Shown here one piece after another: positions 1-8,040 of a stretch of DNA of 54,630 bases (positions are counted from its first letter, which is position 1; the number at the start of each line of letters is the position of its first letter). Both the position numbers and the translations under genes were made by a program. The stretch is from the NCBI GenBank assembly GCA_021845725.1, contig JAJZVL010000014.1:1-54630 (forward strand), given 5' to 3'. The notes under the pieces are model-generated. The model saw only the letters and a program-made list of their open reading frames with translations. It ran no database searches and had not been told where the DNA came from. The DNA comes from Actinomycetes bacterium. Lineage in GTDB: Bacteria; Actinomycetota; Acidimicrobiia; Acidimicrobiales; RAAP-2.

Positions 1-2
1 CG

Positions 3-1190
3 TTCGCTGCCACGATCCTGACGACCTTCATCACCCGTTCCGACGTGCTCGAGTCGGTCCACAGTTTCAGCAGGACCGGCGATGTCGGTCCGCTTCTGCT
101 CGGCCTTCTCGGCGCCGTCTCGTTGGGCGGGGTCGTCCTGATCGGCTGGCGGGCCGACGCCTTACGCTCGGTGGTCCACATCGACGCGCCGGTTTCTCGC
201 GAAGGCGCGTTTCTTGCCAACAACGCGCTCTTCGCCGCCTTCGCAGCGATGGTCCTGATCGGGACGGTCTTCCCGATCTTCTATGGATTCGCGACGCATC
301 AGACGGTCACGGTCGGGTCGCCCTTCTTCGACGAGATGGCCGCCCCGCTCGCCCTGGCGCTCATCGGGCTCATGGGGCTCGGTCCACTCCTGCCCTGGCG
401 CAAGGCCAGCCGAGGTGTGCTCTGGCACCGCGCTCGGCTTCCTGCCTGGGCTGGCGCGTTCACGCTTGTTGGCACGGTCGTCGCCGGGCTCCGGGGGGTG
501 GTGCCGTTGGCTACGTTCGCCTTGTGCGCGTTCGCCGGCACGGCCGCGTTGCGCCAGCTTGCGATCGGGGTCCGCCGCCGGCGGCGGCGGGGTCTGGTCA
601 CTCGCGAGGCCGGCGGGATGGTCGTCCACCTTGGCATCGTGGCCGTCGTGGTCGCCATCGTGGCGAGCAGCGCGTACGGGCATCGCAGCGAGGTCGAGCT
701 CTCCCCGGGCAAGTCCGCGCAGGTCGCGGGGGTGACGGTCACGTACCTCGGCAGCCGCACGATCACCTACCCGTCGCACACCTCACTCGTCGCGACACTG
801 CGCCTCGGGGACTCCCCGACGCGCTACACGCCGGCCATCAGTGACTTCTCGAACGACGTCGAGGGTGTCGGCACGCCGGCCGTTGTCTCGAGCCTGTGGC
901 GGAACGTCTACCTAACCCTGGACGTCGCGCCGGCTCATCGAGGTGCCGAGGCAGCGATCGGTGTCGTCGTCCAGCCGCTCCTCGTCTGGCTGTGGATCGG
1001 CGGCGCCATCATCGCGCTCGGGGCGTTGGTGGCCCTGGTTGCCCCGGAGCGTTCCTCGGACACGGACGCGCGCCAGCATCGCAAGGAAATGCCCCGATCC
1101 GAGCAGGGAACCACTCGCAGCCTGTCGGAGGTGGCGGTGGCAGGCGTGGGCGGTGCTCGGGTTGACTCCAGCGACGGTGAGGCGCGATGA
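3..1190 (+). CDS. ccmF: Cytochrome c maturation protein CcmF, C-terminal part (cut by window start)
   Basis: CcmF is the membrane heme-lyase component of System I cytochrome c maturation, joining heme to apocytochrome on the outer face of the membrane. The reading frame is open from the first bases of the window, so the N-terminus lies outside. The opening residues match the conserved CcmF stretch around TFITRSDVLESVHSF. Several hydrophobic segments follow, then a soluble loop and a last transmembrane helix near the C-terminus. The stop overlaps the start of the thioredoxin gene by 4 bp, showing an operon with the CcmG- and CcmH-like genes. An internal ATG at 45 is not the real start, because the conserved motif begins before it. 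Confidence 0.87.
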   Translation, partial: FAATILTTFITRSDVLESVHSFSRTGDVGPLLLGLLGAVSLGGVVLIGWRADALRSVVHIDAPVSREGAFLANNALFAAFAAMVLIGTVFPIFYGFATHQTVTVGSPFFDEMAAPLALALIGLMGLGPLLPWRKASRGVLWHRARLPAWAGAFTLVGTVVAGLRGVVPLATFALCAFAGTAALRQLAIGVRRRRRRGLVTREAGGMVVHLGIVAVVVAIVASSAYGHRSEVELSPGKSAQVAGVTVTYLGSRTITYPSHTSLVATLRLGDSPTRYTPAISDFSNDVEGVGTPAVVSSLWRNVYLTLDVAPAHRGAEAAIGVVVQPLLVWLWIGGAIIALGALVALVAPERSSDTDARQHRKEMPRSEQGTTRSLSEVAVAGVGGARVDSSDGEAR

Positions 1191-1837
1191 GCACGGCGGC
1201 AGCCCCCACCATCGCGCGACGACGCCTCCGCCACCCGGTACGCCGGCTCACCATTGTGCTCGGGCTCGTCGTGGCTGGCGGATTGGCGGTGATGCTCCCG
1301 CGTCTCGGCCAGAACCCGAGCACCCAGGTAGCGGCAGACTCCCCCCTTCTCGGCAAGCCCGCACCCCCGTTCTCCCTCCGCGAGGCGAACGGGGGTGCCA
1401 CCGTCTCGTCCGCGACGCTGCGTGGTCACTATTCCGTCGTCTACTTCTTTGCCACCTGGTGCCCGGTCTGCGTCGCCGAGGTGCCCAACCTCGTCTCGTT
1501 CTACTGGCACTGGCACACCCGCGGCGTCGAGCTCGTCGGCATCGGCTACGAGGACCCCGGTGCTGCCGAGGCCCAGTTCGCCCGCCAGGCCGGGATCAGC
1601 TGGCCGCTCCTCGTCGATCCCGATGAACAGGTCGCGCTGCGCTATGGCATCTTCGGGATCCCCGAGACCTTCGTCATCGGCCCGAGCGGAACGGTCCTCG
1701 CCAAGCTGGTCGGGGCGGTCGGGACAGGCCAACTCGGCGCGGTGGTCCAACGCGTGATGCAAGGAAGCACCAACGTGTCGGTGCGAAGCGGCGCAGTCGT
1801 GCCGACGAGCCCTGGAAAGAGAGCAGGCGGTGGCTGA
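1187..1837 (+). CDS. ccmG: CcmG/DsbE-like membrane-anchored thioredoxin
   Basis: This is a redoxin-family thiol-disulfide protein that would keep apocytochrome heme-binding cysteines reduced outside the membrane. It has one N-terminal transmembrane anchor (about residues 25-45), then a TlpA/ResA/CcmG fold with the redox motif WCPVC (Cys92 and Cys95). The cis-proline region follows in GIPETFVIGPSG. At 216 aa its length is normal for the family. It overlaps ccmF by 4 bp and the ccmH gene by 8 bp, so the three are translationally linked. Assignment to CcmG rather than a general TlpA rests mainly on this gene order. Confidence 0.87.
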   Translation: MSTAAAPTIARRRLRHPVRRLTIVLGLVVAGGLAVMLPRLGQNPSTQVAADSPLLGKPAPPFSLREANGGATVSSATLRGHYSVVYFFATWCPVCVAEVPNLVSFYWHWHTRGVELVGIGYEDPGAAEAQFARQAGISWPLLVDPDEQVALRYGIFGIPETFVIGPSGTVLAKLVGAVGTGQLGAVVQRVMQGSTNVSVRSGAVVPTSPGKRAGGG

Positions 1838-2390
1838 CCAGCCAACCCACCACGAGCTGCGACCTGGGGCGACGAAGGACCGGCCGTACGCGTCCAAGGC
1901 GCTATGGGTCGCGCTGTTCGCCGCCGTGATCGGGGTTGGCTTGTGGCAGGGGGCGCAGCGGCCGGCGCCATCCACGCCGGCCGCCCGGATGGAGCAGATC
2001 GCGTCCCAGCTCCGCTGTCCGGTGTGCATCGACGAGTCTGCCGCGCAGGCGAACACCGCAGCGGCGCGAGCGATCCGCGCCGACATCGCGACGCGGCTTC
2101 GCAGCGGCCAGAGCGAGCGACAGATCATCGGCTACATGGTGAGCCGCTACGGTCGTTGGATCCTGTTGTCCCCGCCGTCGTCGGGGCTCGGCCTCGCGGT
2201 GTGGCTCGCGCCGATCGGGGTCACGCTCGGAGCACTTGCAGTCGTCGCAATCGCGTGGGCGCGCGCCGTGCGGCGGTTCCGAGCACCAGCACCGCGGGCG
2301 GCCGACGCGGACGTTGACCTGAAAGGTGAGCAAGATCTCTCCCTCGCCGACAGGGTGCGGCGGGTCGAGGAGGAAAGGGCGTCGACGTGA
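1830..2390 (+). CDS. ccmH: Cytochrome c maturation protein CcmH
   Basis: CcmH is the thiol-disulfide partner of the System I heme lyase. The 186-aa product has the family's LRCPVC motif (Cys63, Cys66), followed by the conserved helical segment around IIGYMVSRYGRWILLSPP and one C-terminal transmembrane helix. A hydrophobic N-terminal segment (residues about 28-48) can serve as signal or anchor. The GTG start at 1830 overlaps the previous gene, and the stop overlaps the next start by 4 bp. No CcmI-like tetratricopeptide extension is present. Confidence 0.87.
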   Translation: MADQPTHHELRPGATKDRPYASKALWVALFAAVIGVGLWQGAQRPAPSTPAARMEQIASQLRCPVCIDESAAQANTAAARAIRADIATRLRSGQSERQIIGYMVSRYGRWILLSPPSSGLGLAVWLAPIGVTLGALAVVAIAWARAVRRFRAPAPRAADADVDLKGEQDLSLADRVRRVEEERAST

Positions 2391-4531
2391 GCTGGACCGT
2401 GCTCTCCTACGCCTTCGTCCTCGGGATGGTGGCGACGGTCAATCCCTGCGGGTTCGCCCTGCTGCCGGTGTACCTCACTTCGCTTCCGAGGTCTGGTGGA
2501 GACGCGCCCTTGGGGGCAGTCGCCCGGGTCCCCCGTGCGGTCGCAGCGGGCCTCGCGGCGACCGCGGGCTTCGTCGCAGTGTTCGGGATCGTGGGCGCGC
2601 TCGTGAGCGCGGGGATCAGCGTGGTCATGAACTGGGTCCCCGAGATCGGCATCGCGGTCGGCGTCGCCCTCGTCGTCGTCGGGGGGCTGACGGCCGCCGG
2701 CCGGCATCTCTCAGTGCGTCTCCCCGGTGCCACGCGTCGGCTCGGGAGCGGCCGCGGGTTGCCGTCGATGGTCGGGTTCGGCGTCTCGTACGCCGCGGCG
2801 TCGCTCGGCTGCACGCTGCCGGTGTTCCTGGCCGGCGTGGCAGGCGTGTTCACGCGCGGCGGGATCGGCGCGGGGCTCGGTTCGTTCGTTGCCTACGCGC
2901 TCGGGATGGGGGCCGTGCTCACCGCCCTCGCCGTCGTCTACGCCCTTCTCCCCGGCCGACGTCTCGGTCGTCTGCGAGCTCTTGGGGGCCGCCTCGAGCG
3001 GCCGGTCGGGGCGCTCCTTGTCCTGGTCGGGTGCTACCTCGTCTACTACTGGGCATCCGACCTCGCCGGCGGACAGGGGACTGGGGGGCTCACCGGGACC
3101 GCCGACCGCGTCGATGCCGCGGTGACCTCGGCGGTCTCTTCTGCCGGACCGCTCCTCGGCGGGGTGCTGGTCGCGCTGGTCCTTGGAACCCTCCTCGTCG
3201 TCCGGGTACGACACCGCCCAGGACGTCGCTCGATGCCTCGCACGAGCACCGCGCTCGAGGAGGCCCACGCGCCGGGTCAACCGGCAATGGGGTGCTGCAC
3301 CACGGGCTCGTCACCTGACGCAGCGACGGGGCCAGCTCTCCTCGGGGCGACTCGTGAGCACTGGGTGCGCTCTTCGTGGCGAGTGGCGGTGAGCGTGCTG
3401 GTGTCGCTCGGCGGCGCGGCGGCCCTGATCGGTCTCGGTGTCGCCGCTTTCGCCGGCAGCAGTGTCAGTTCCGCGCAGGAGCCGGGGCCGGCCCCGGCAC
3501 TCATCCGGCTGATGAGCCTCGACCCGCTCAACGCCCAGTCGAGCGTTCGCGCACCTGGCTTCACCCTCACCGACCAGCGGGGGAAGCCACTGTCGCTCTC
3601 CTCGCTACGGGGGAAGGTGGTCGTCCTCGTCTTCTTCGACAACCACTGCCACGAGCTCTGCCCGCTGTTCTCCCAGGACATCCGTGCCGCAGCCACTGAC
3701 CTCGGGCAGCTCGCCCGGCGCGTCGCGTTCGTGGCCGTGAACGTCAACCCGTTCTACCCCCAGGTCCGCTACGACGTGGCTTTCGACCAACGCGTGGGCC
3801 TCGACAAGGTGCGCGACTGGTACTTCTTGACCGGGCCGTTGCCCACCCTCGAAGCCGTCTGGCACGCCTATGGCGCACAACCGACAATCGGGCCCGACAA
3901 GAGCGTCACACACACGAGCATCATCGAGTTCATCGATCCCCATGGGAGGGTCCGCGACCTCGGCAACTACGGTCCGTCGTCTGCCGACAGCACCCGGTGG
4001 GGATACGGGCTCGCCATGATGGCCGAGTACCTCCTCGGCGTGCACCAGCCGCTTGCTGCCCGGACGCCCACTAGCGTGCCGGCTGGCGCCCCGGGATCCG
4101 CTCCGGCCTTCTCGCTCCCCGCGTTGCACGTCGGCCACACGGCGGCCGTGTCGCTCGAGGCGTTTCGGGGCCGTCCCGTCGTGCTCAACTTCTTCGCCAC
4201 TTGGTGCTCCGCCTGCCAGGCCGAGGCAGCCGGCCTCGGAGCCGAGGCCCGCATGCTCGCGGGCAAGGCCGAGCTCGTCGGCATCGACGTGGACGGCAAC
4301 GCCGCCCAAGCGGCGGGCTTCGTCCGCCACTACGGGATCGGCTATCCGATCGGCATCGACGCGAGCGGCAGCGTGGCCGCCGCCTACGGCGTGACCGACC
4401 TGCCGACCACGGTGTTCGTCTCTGCGTCCGGCCGGGAGGTAGGTCGCCACATCGGTGCGATCTCCCCCGGTGAGCTCGCCGCCGAGGTGGACCAGCTGGC
4501 CGGGGGCGGCCGGCGTGCTGGTCCACCGTGA
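2387..4531 (+). CDS. CcdA-SCO-TlpA three-domain thiol/copper protein
   Basis: The 714-aa protein joins three modules that are usually separate. Residues 1-~280 form a CcdA/DsbD-type membrane domain with the paired redox cysteines Cys21 (in NPCG) and Cys142 (in LGCTLP), which carries reducing power across the membrane. After a linker and another transmembrane helix (~335-360) comes a SCO1/SenC-like domain. It has the CxxxC copper motif (Cys421, Cys425) and the downstream His509 expected as third ligand, suggesting copper delivery or reduction for cytochrome oxidase. Residues ~565-710 are a TlpA/ResA thioredoxin with WCSAC (Cys607, Cys610). The gene closes the Ccm operon. The linker contains an adjacent Cys pair (MGCCTTG) of unknown role. 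Confidence 0.86.
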   Translation: MSWTVLSYAFVLGMVATVNPCGFALLPVYLTSLPRSGGDAPLGAVARVPRAVAAGLAATAGFVAVFGIVGALVSAGISVVMNWVPEIGIAVGVALVVVGGLTAAGRHLSVRLPGATRRLGSGRGLPSMVGFGVSYAAASLGCTLPVFLAGVAGVFTRGGIGAGLGSFVAYALGMGAVLTALAVVYALLPGRRLGRLRALGGRLERPVGALLVLVGCYLVYYWASDLAGGQGTGGLTGTADRVDAAVTSAVSSAGPLLGGVLVALVLGTLLVVRVRHRPGRRSMPRTSTALEEAHAPGQPAMGCCTTGSSPDAATGPALLGATREHWVRSSWRVAVSVLVSLGGAAALIGLGVAAFAGSSVSSAQEPGPAPALIRLMSLDPLNAQSSVRAPGFTLTDQRGKPLSLSSLRGKVVVLVFFDNHCHELCPLFSQDIRAAATDLGQLARRVAFVAVNVNPFYPQVRYDVAFDQRVGLDKVRDWYFLTGPLPTLEAVWHAYGAQPTIGPDKSVTHTSIIEFIDPHGRVRDLGNYGPSSADSTRWGYGLAMMAEYLLGVHQPLAARTPTSVPAGAPGSAPAFSLPALHVGHTAAVSLEAFRGRPVVLNFFATWCSACQAEAAGLGAEARMLAGKAELVGIDVDGNAAQAAGFVRHYGIGYPIGIDASGSVAAAYGVTDLPTTVFVSASGREVGRHIGAISPGELAAEVDQLAGGGRRAGPP

Positions 4532-4567
4532 TCCGGGGTACGGCCGAACCGGGAATCGCTCATACCG

Positions 4568-4587
4568 ATATCCCGTTCTACGGATAT
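4568..4587. promoter_or_regulatory. Inverted repeat upstream of merA, candidate operator
   Basis: ATATCC and GGATAT form a perfect 6-bp inverted repeat separated by 8 bp, about 130 bp before the merA start. ArsR/SmtB- and MerR-type metal regulators bind comparable AT-rich dyads. No merR or arsR gene is adjacent, so the cognate regulator would lie elsewhere. Found by eye only. Confidence 0.4.
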
Positions 4588-4675
4588 GTAGGTAGGATGG
4601 TCGCTGGTACCTGCATGAGGGTGACACCTCGCAGGGGCCGTCGACGACCCAATCAGGGCATCCTCGACCGCGTCA

Positions 4676-4704
4676 CCACGCCAGAGCAAACCACGCCAGA
4701 GCAA
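4676..4704 (+). repeat. 14-bp direct repeat in the merA leader
   Basis: CCACGCCAGAGCAA occurs twice in tandem with one extra base between copies, ending just before the AAGGAG ribosome binding site of merA. It could be a replication-slippage duplication in the 5' untranslated region. Confidence 0.6.
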
Positions 4705-4715
4705 GGAGCCAGTCC

Positions 4716-6371
4716 ATGGACACGAACGCACGCCCGGCCGTCCTCGAGGTGAGGGGCATGACCTGTGACGACTGCGCCCGCCACGTGACTGCTGCCCTCG
4801 AGGGTGCGGGTGCCGAGGAGGTGTCGGTCACCTGGCGCACCGGCGAGGCGCGCTTCGCCTGGCCCGGGGGGATCGCCGAGGACGCCTTGCGGTCGGCGGT
4901 CGAAGGCGCCGGCTACCGGCCCGGAACGCTCCGACTCCTCGGCATGGGCATCTCGAAGGAGGGCATCGACGGGAGCACCGACTACGACCTGGTCGTCGTG
5001 GGCGCCGGCTCGGCTGCCTTCGCCGCCGCGATCAAGGCCACCGAGGCCGGCTACAAGGTCGCGCTGGTCGAGCACGGCACGTTGGGGGGGACCTGCGTGA
5101 ACGTCGGCTGCGTGCCGTCCAAAGCCCTCCTTCGCGCGGGCGAGCTCGCCTGGGCGGCGGGACACCACCCCTTCGCCGGGCTCTCGACGAGCTCGGGGCC
5201 GGTCGACCTTCGGGCGCTCGTCGCCCAGAAGGACGAGCTGGTGGGGGAGCTGCGCCAGATGAAGTACACCGACCTCGTCTCCGACTACGGCTTCACCGTC
5301 ATCCCGGGGCATGGCCGCTTCGTGAGCCCAGAGGTGCTCGAGGTCGACGGAAGGAGCCTACGGGCCCGTATGTACCTGGTGGCGACCGGCGCCTCTCCTG
5401 CCGTGCCCTCCATCCCCGGCCTCGCAGAGGCGGGCTACCTCACCTCGACGAGCGCCCTCGAGCTCACCGAGGTTCCGAAGCGCCTCGTCGTCATCGGGGC
5501 GAACGCCATCGGGCTCGAGCTCGGCCAGTTCTTCCTCCACGTGGGCAGCGAGGTCACCTTCGTCGACGTGGCCGAGCGCATCGCCCCCTTCGAAGAGCCC
5601 GAGGTCTCGGACGCTTTGGCCTCGGTGCTCACCAGCCAGGGAGCCGGCATCCACACCGGTGCCCAGGTGCTCGGCGTGCGGCGGAGCGAAGATCACGTGG
5701 AAGTCCGCATGCGGGTGAATGCGCGAGAGCTCGATCTCGCCTGCGACGAGGTCCTCGTCGCGACCGGCAGGCGGCCCAACACCGAGGGGCTCGGGCTCGA
5801 CGCCGCCGGCGTCACCATCGACGGGCGCGGGGCGCTCGCCGTCGACGACGAGCTGCGCACCACGAACCCGCGCATCTACGGCGCAGGGGACGTGACCGGG
5901 GCGCCACAGTTCGTCTACGTCTCGGCCTACGAGGGCGCGCTCGCCGTCGACAACGCGCTTCTCGGCGCGGGGCGCACGCTCGACTTCACCGGCCTTCCCC
6001 GGGTGATCTTCACCGCCCCCCAGGTCGCATCGGCCGGGCTCACCGAGACGCAGGCCGCAGCTGCGGGCTACGAGGTGGAGACCTCGGTCCTGCCCCTCTC
6101 AGCGGTCCCCCGGGCCCTCGTCAACCACGACACCCAAGGCCTCGTGAAGCTCGTCGCAGAAGCCCGCACCGGGCGGCTGCTCGGCGCCTCGGTCCTCGCC
6201 GAGGGCGCGGGCGACGTGATCCAGGCGGCGGTGCTGGCCATCCGCCACGGCATCACGACGAGCGAACTGGCCGCCACGTTCCACCCCTACCTGACCATGG
6301 CAGAGGGCTTGAAGCTCGCCGCGCAGACCTTCACCCGCGACGTGGAGAAGCTCTCGTGCTGCGCGGCGTAG
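4716..6371 (+). CDS. merA: Mercuric reductase MerA
   Basis: MerA is the cytoplasmic FAD enzyme that uses NADPH to reduce Hg(II) to volatile Hg(0). The 551-aa protein has an N-terminal heavy-metal-associated domain with MTCDDC (Cys17, Cys20). A pyridine-nucleotide disulfide oxidoreductase fold follows, with the active-site pair in GGTCVNVGCVPSK (Cys127, Cys132), and the diagnostic C-terminal vicinal cysteines Cys548-Cys549 that hand Hg(II) to the active site. Full length and every key cysteine are present, so it should be active. AAGGAG lies 8 bp before the ATG. No merR, merT, merP or merB is next to it, so it is an orphan mer gene. Confidence 0.95.
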   Translation: MDTNARPAVLEVRGMTCDDCARHVTAALEGAGAEEVSVTWRTGEARFAWPGGIAEDALRSAVEGAGYRPGTLRLLGMGISKEGIDGSTDYDLVVVGAGSAAFAAAIKATEAGYKVALVEHGTLGGTCVNVGCVPSKALLRAGELAWAAGHHPFAGLSTSSGPVDLRALVAQKDELVGELRQMKYTDLVSDYGFTVIPGHGRFVSPEVLEVDGRSLRARMYLVATGASPAVPSIPGLAEAGYLTSTSALELTEVPKRLVVIGANAIGLELGQFFLHVGSEVTFVDVAERIAPFEEPEVSDALASVLTSQGAGIHTGAQVLGVRRSEDHVEVRMRVNARELDLACDEVLVATGRRPNTEGLGLDAAGVTIDGRGALAVDDELRTTNPRIYGAGDVTGAPQFVYVSAYEGALAVDNALLGAGRTLDFTGLPRVIFTAPQVASAGLTETQAAAAGYEVETSVLPLSAVPRALVNHDTQGLVKLVAEARTGRLLGASVLAEGAGDVIQAAVLAIRHGITTSELAATFHPYLTMAEGLKLAAQTFTRDVEKLSCCAA

Positions 6372-6400
6372 CGGGGGCCGATCCGACCAGTGCGCCCGTG

Positions 6401-6440
6401 GCACCGAGGCAGCGAGGCAGCGAGTCAGCGAGGCACCGAG
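6401..6440. repeat. 8-bp tandem repeat, five units
   Basis: Five consecutive variants of GCAGCGAG (GCACCGAG, GCAGCGAG twice, TCAGCGAG, GCACCGAG) lie between merA and the blaI-like gene. The stretch is non-coding; no function is evident. Confidence 0.65.
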
Positions 6441-6462
6441 GCCGTGGCAGCGTCCGGTCCCT

Positions 6463-6490
6463 CACCTACGCTACGAGCTCGTAGGAGGTG
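6463..6490. promoter_or_regulatory. Palindromic operator of the BlaI-type repressor
   Basis: A perfect 14-bp palindrome CTACGAGCTCGTAG (6471-6484) is flanked by an outer CACCT/AGGTG pair, 14 bp before the start of the BlaI-like gene. BlaI/MecI repressors are known to autoregulate through dyads at this position, so this is its likely binding site and may also overlap the promoter or ribosome binding site (the AGGAGG within it). Confidence 0.6.
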
Positions 6491-6497
6491 ATGGACG

Positions 6498-6878
6498 ATG
6501 CCGAGGCGGGTGGTCGCGGGGCGCCGTGTCGGCGACCTCGAGAGCGAGATCCTCGACGTGCTCTGGTCGGCACGAACCTGGCTCTCGGGGCGCGAGGTCT
6601 TGGAGCGCCTCGGGGACGAGTCCCGGGCATACACGACGGTGATGACGGTGCTCGGCCGCCTCGTCGACAAGGAGCTCGTCGAGCGCGTCGAGGAGGGGAA
6701 GGGCCACGTCTACCGCGCGGCGGGCGACGCTGACGAGCTGACCGCTCAGGCGATCCGCTCCCTCCTCTCCGCGACGGCACACCCCCGTGTGGCCCTCGCG
6801 CACTTCGTCGACGATCTCGACGACCCCGAGCTCATGGCCGAGCTGGCCACGGCGATCAAGCGGGCGCGCCGGGGGTGA
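6498..6878 (+). CDS. BlaI/MecI/CopY-family transcriptional repressor
   Basis: This 126-aa protein has the winged-helix of the BlaI/MecI family (Pfam Penicillinase_R) over residues ~10-85: a start like LESEILDVLWS, a recognition region around AYTTVMTVLGRLVDK and a basic wing. The C-terminal helix supplies the dimer interface and, in family members, the cleavage or release site. It overlaps the M56 peptidase gene by 4 bp, the classic repressor-sensor arrangement of bla/mec and actinobacterial BlaI-BlaR loci. No beta-lactamase gene is nearby, so the inducing signal and targets are unknown. The upstream palindrome suggests autoregulation. Confidence 0.9.
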   Translation: MPRRVVAGRRVGDLESEILDVLWSARTWLSGREVLERLGDESRAYTTVMTVLGRLVDKELVERVEEGKGHVYRAAGDADELTAQAIRSLLSATAHPRVALAHFVDDLDDPELMAELATAIKRARRG

Positions 6879-7867
6879 GCGCTCCAGTCGTCGGGCTCGG
6901 CTTCTTCGCCGTGCTCGTCGGCCTCTCGATGCTCGCCGGGCGCCGCGGCGGCGTCTCGCCTCGGGCCGCGGCGGGTGCGCACCTGGTGAGCCTGCTCGGC
7001 TGGGCCCTTCTGCCCGCGGTGTGGCTGGCGTGCGCCGGCAGCGCGCTCGGGTCGTGGCTCGGCGGGATCCGCAGCTCGGGCGGGGGCTGCCTCCTCGGGA
7101 TCGACCACGGCCAGTGGCAGCTGCTCGGCGACCTGCCCGGCACGCTCGTGCTCGGCGTGCTGGCCTTCCACGGGCTCCGCCAGGCCGCAGCCGCCCGGCG
7201 TGCGGAGATGCGGGGGGTGGCGCTGTCGAGGTCCGTGCGGCGCCCGACGAGCGCCGGGGAGGTGTGGGTGGTGCCCTCGGAGCATCCGGCCGCGTTCGCG
7301 TCGGGGCTGTGGCGCTGCCGGGCCGTGGTGACCTCCGGGATGCTCGCCCCGCTCGCCGGCCCGGAGCGTCGGGCGGTGTGTGAGCACGAGGCCGCGCACG
7401 TGCGTCTCGGGCATCCTCGGCTGCTGCTCTTGTGCGGGGCGATCGCGGCGGCCTATGGGCGCTTCCCGCCGGTGCGCCAGGCCTGGGATGCGCTTCGCCG
7501 TGAGCTCGAGGCGGCCGCCGACGACGAGGCGGCGCGCGTCGTGGGCACCGAGACCCTCGTGTCCGCACTGGTCCATGTGGCCACGCTCGTGGGCCGCCAG
7601 ACCCCTGCAGCGGCACCAGGTTTCGGGGGCGCCGAGCATCTGCGCTGGCGGATCGCCCGCCTCGAGCGCCCCGGCACGCCGGCGCCGTGGCCGACGGCGA
7701 TCGTCGGCACGGCAGCCGCCGCCACCGCCAGTGCAATGGCGCTCGTCGCCTGCGTGCTCGCCGGGGCTCCGGCGAGCGTTGCCGGAGCGCTCGCCTGCCT
7801 CGCCGTCGTCGCCCTCGTCGGTGTGCGCCCCATGTGGACGTGGGGGAGCCACCGCGCGTCGCGCTGA
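6875..7867 (+). CDS. M56-family (BlaR1/MecR1-like) membrane metallopeptidase
   Basis: M56 peptidases are membrane zinc proteases that inactivate the partner BlaI repressor. The 330-aa product has N-terminal hydrophobic helices, a cytoplasmic loop with the zinc motif HEAAH (His171, Glu172, His175) followed by the helix with ELEAAADDEA that supplies the third ligand, and C-terminal transmembrane helices. It lacks the penicillin-binding sensor domain of true BlaR1, as is common for short actinobacterial homologues. The start overlaps the repressor gene by 4 bp. Confidence 0.87.
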   Translation: MSAPVVGLGFFAVLVGLSMLAGRRGGVSPRAAAGAHLVSLLGWALLPAVWLACAGSALGSWLGGIRSSGGGCLLGIDHGQWQLLGDLPGTLVLGVLAFHGLRQAAAARRAEMRGVALSRSVRRPTSAGEVWVVPSEHPAAFASGLWRCRAVVTSGMLAPLAGPERRAVCEHEAAHVRLGHPRLLLLCGAIAAAYGRFPPVRQAWDALRRELEAAADDEAARVVGTETLVSALVHVATLVGRQTPAAAPGFGGAEHLRWRIARLERPGTPAPWPTAIVGTAAAATASAMALVACVLAGAPASVAGALACLAVVALVGVRPMWTWGSHRASR

Positions 7868-7953
7868 GCGCACGGGGCATGCTTGGCTCGTCGACGTCTC
7901 CGGTGCCTCGAAGACGTCCTGGTGTGCGTGGATGGCAGGGAAGGCACGCGACA

Positions 7954-8040
7954 GCCGATCTGGACTTCTACTTCGACCCGGTGTGCCCCTTCGTCTGGAT
8001 GACGAGCACGTGGGCGGGAGCCTGGGGGCTCACCTGGCAT
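7954..8040 (+). pseudogene. N-terminal remnant of a DsbA-like (Rv2466c-type) protein
   Basis: About 29 codons read ADLDFYFDPVCPFVWMTS and onward, matching the start of DsbA-fold proteins of the mycothiol-dependent reductase type (usual form xDFWFDPxCPWxWxTSRW). There is no proper start codon and the similarity ends as the convergent metal-permease gene begins. The CxxC second position is lost (CPFV). It is a short gene relic. The rest of the gap 7868-8029 holds nothing recognisable. Confidence 0.5.

Noticed and set aside
4528-4752. Short ORF between the CcdA fusion and merA
   Set aside because: It overlaps the merA start out of frame and contains the candidate operator; no family features.
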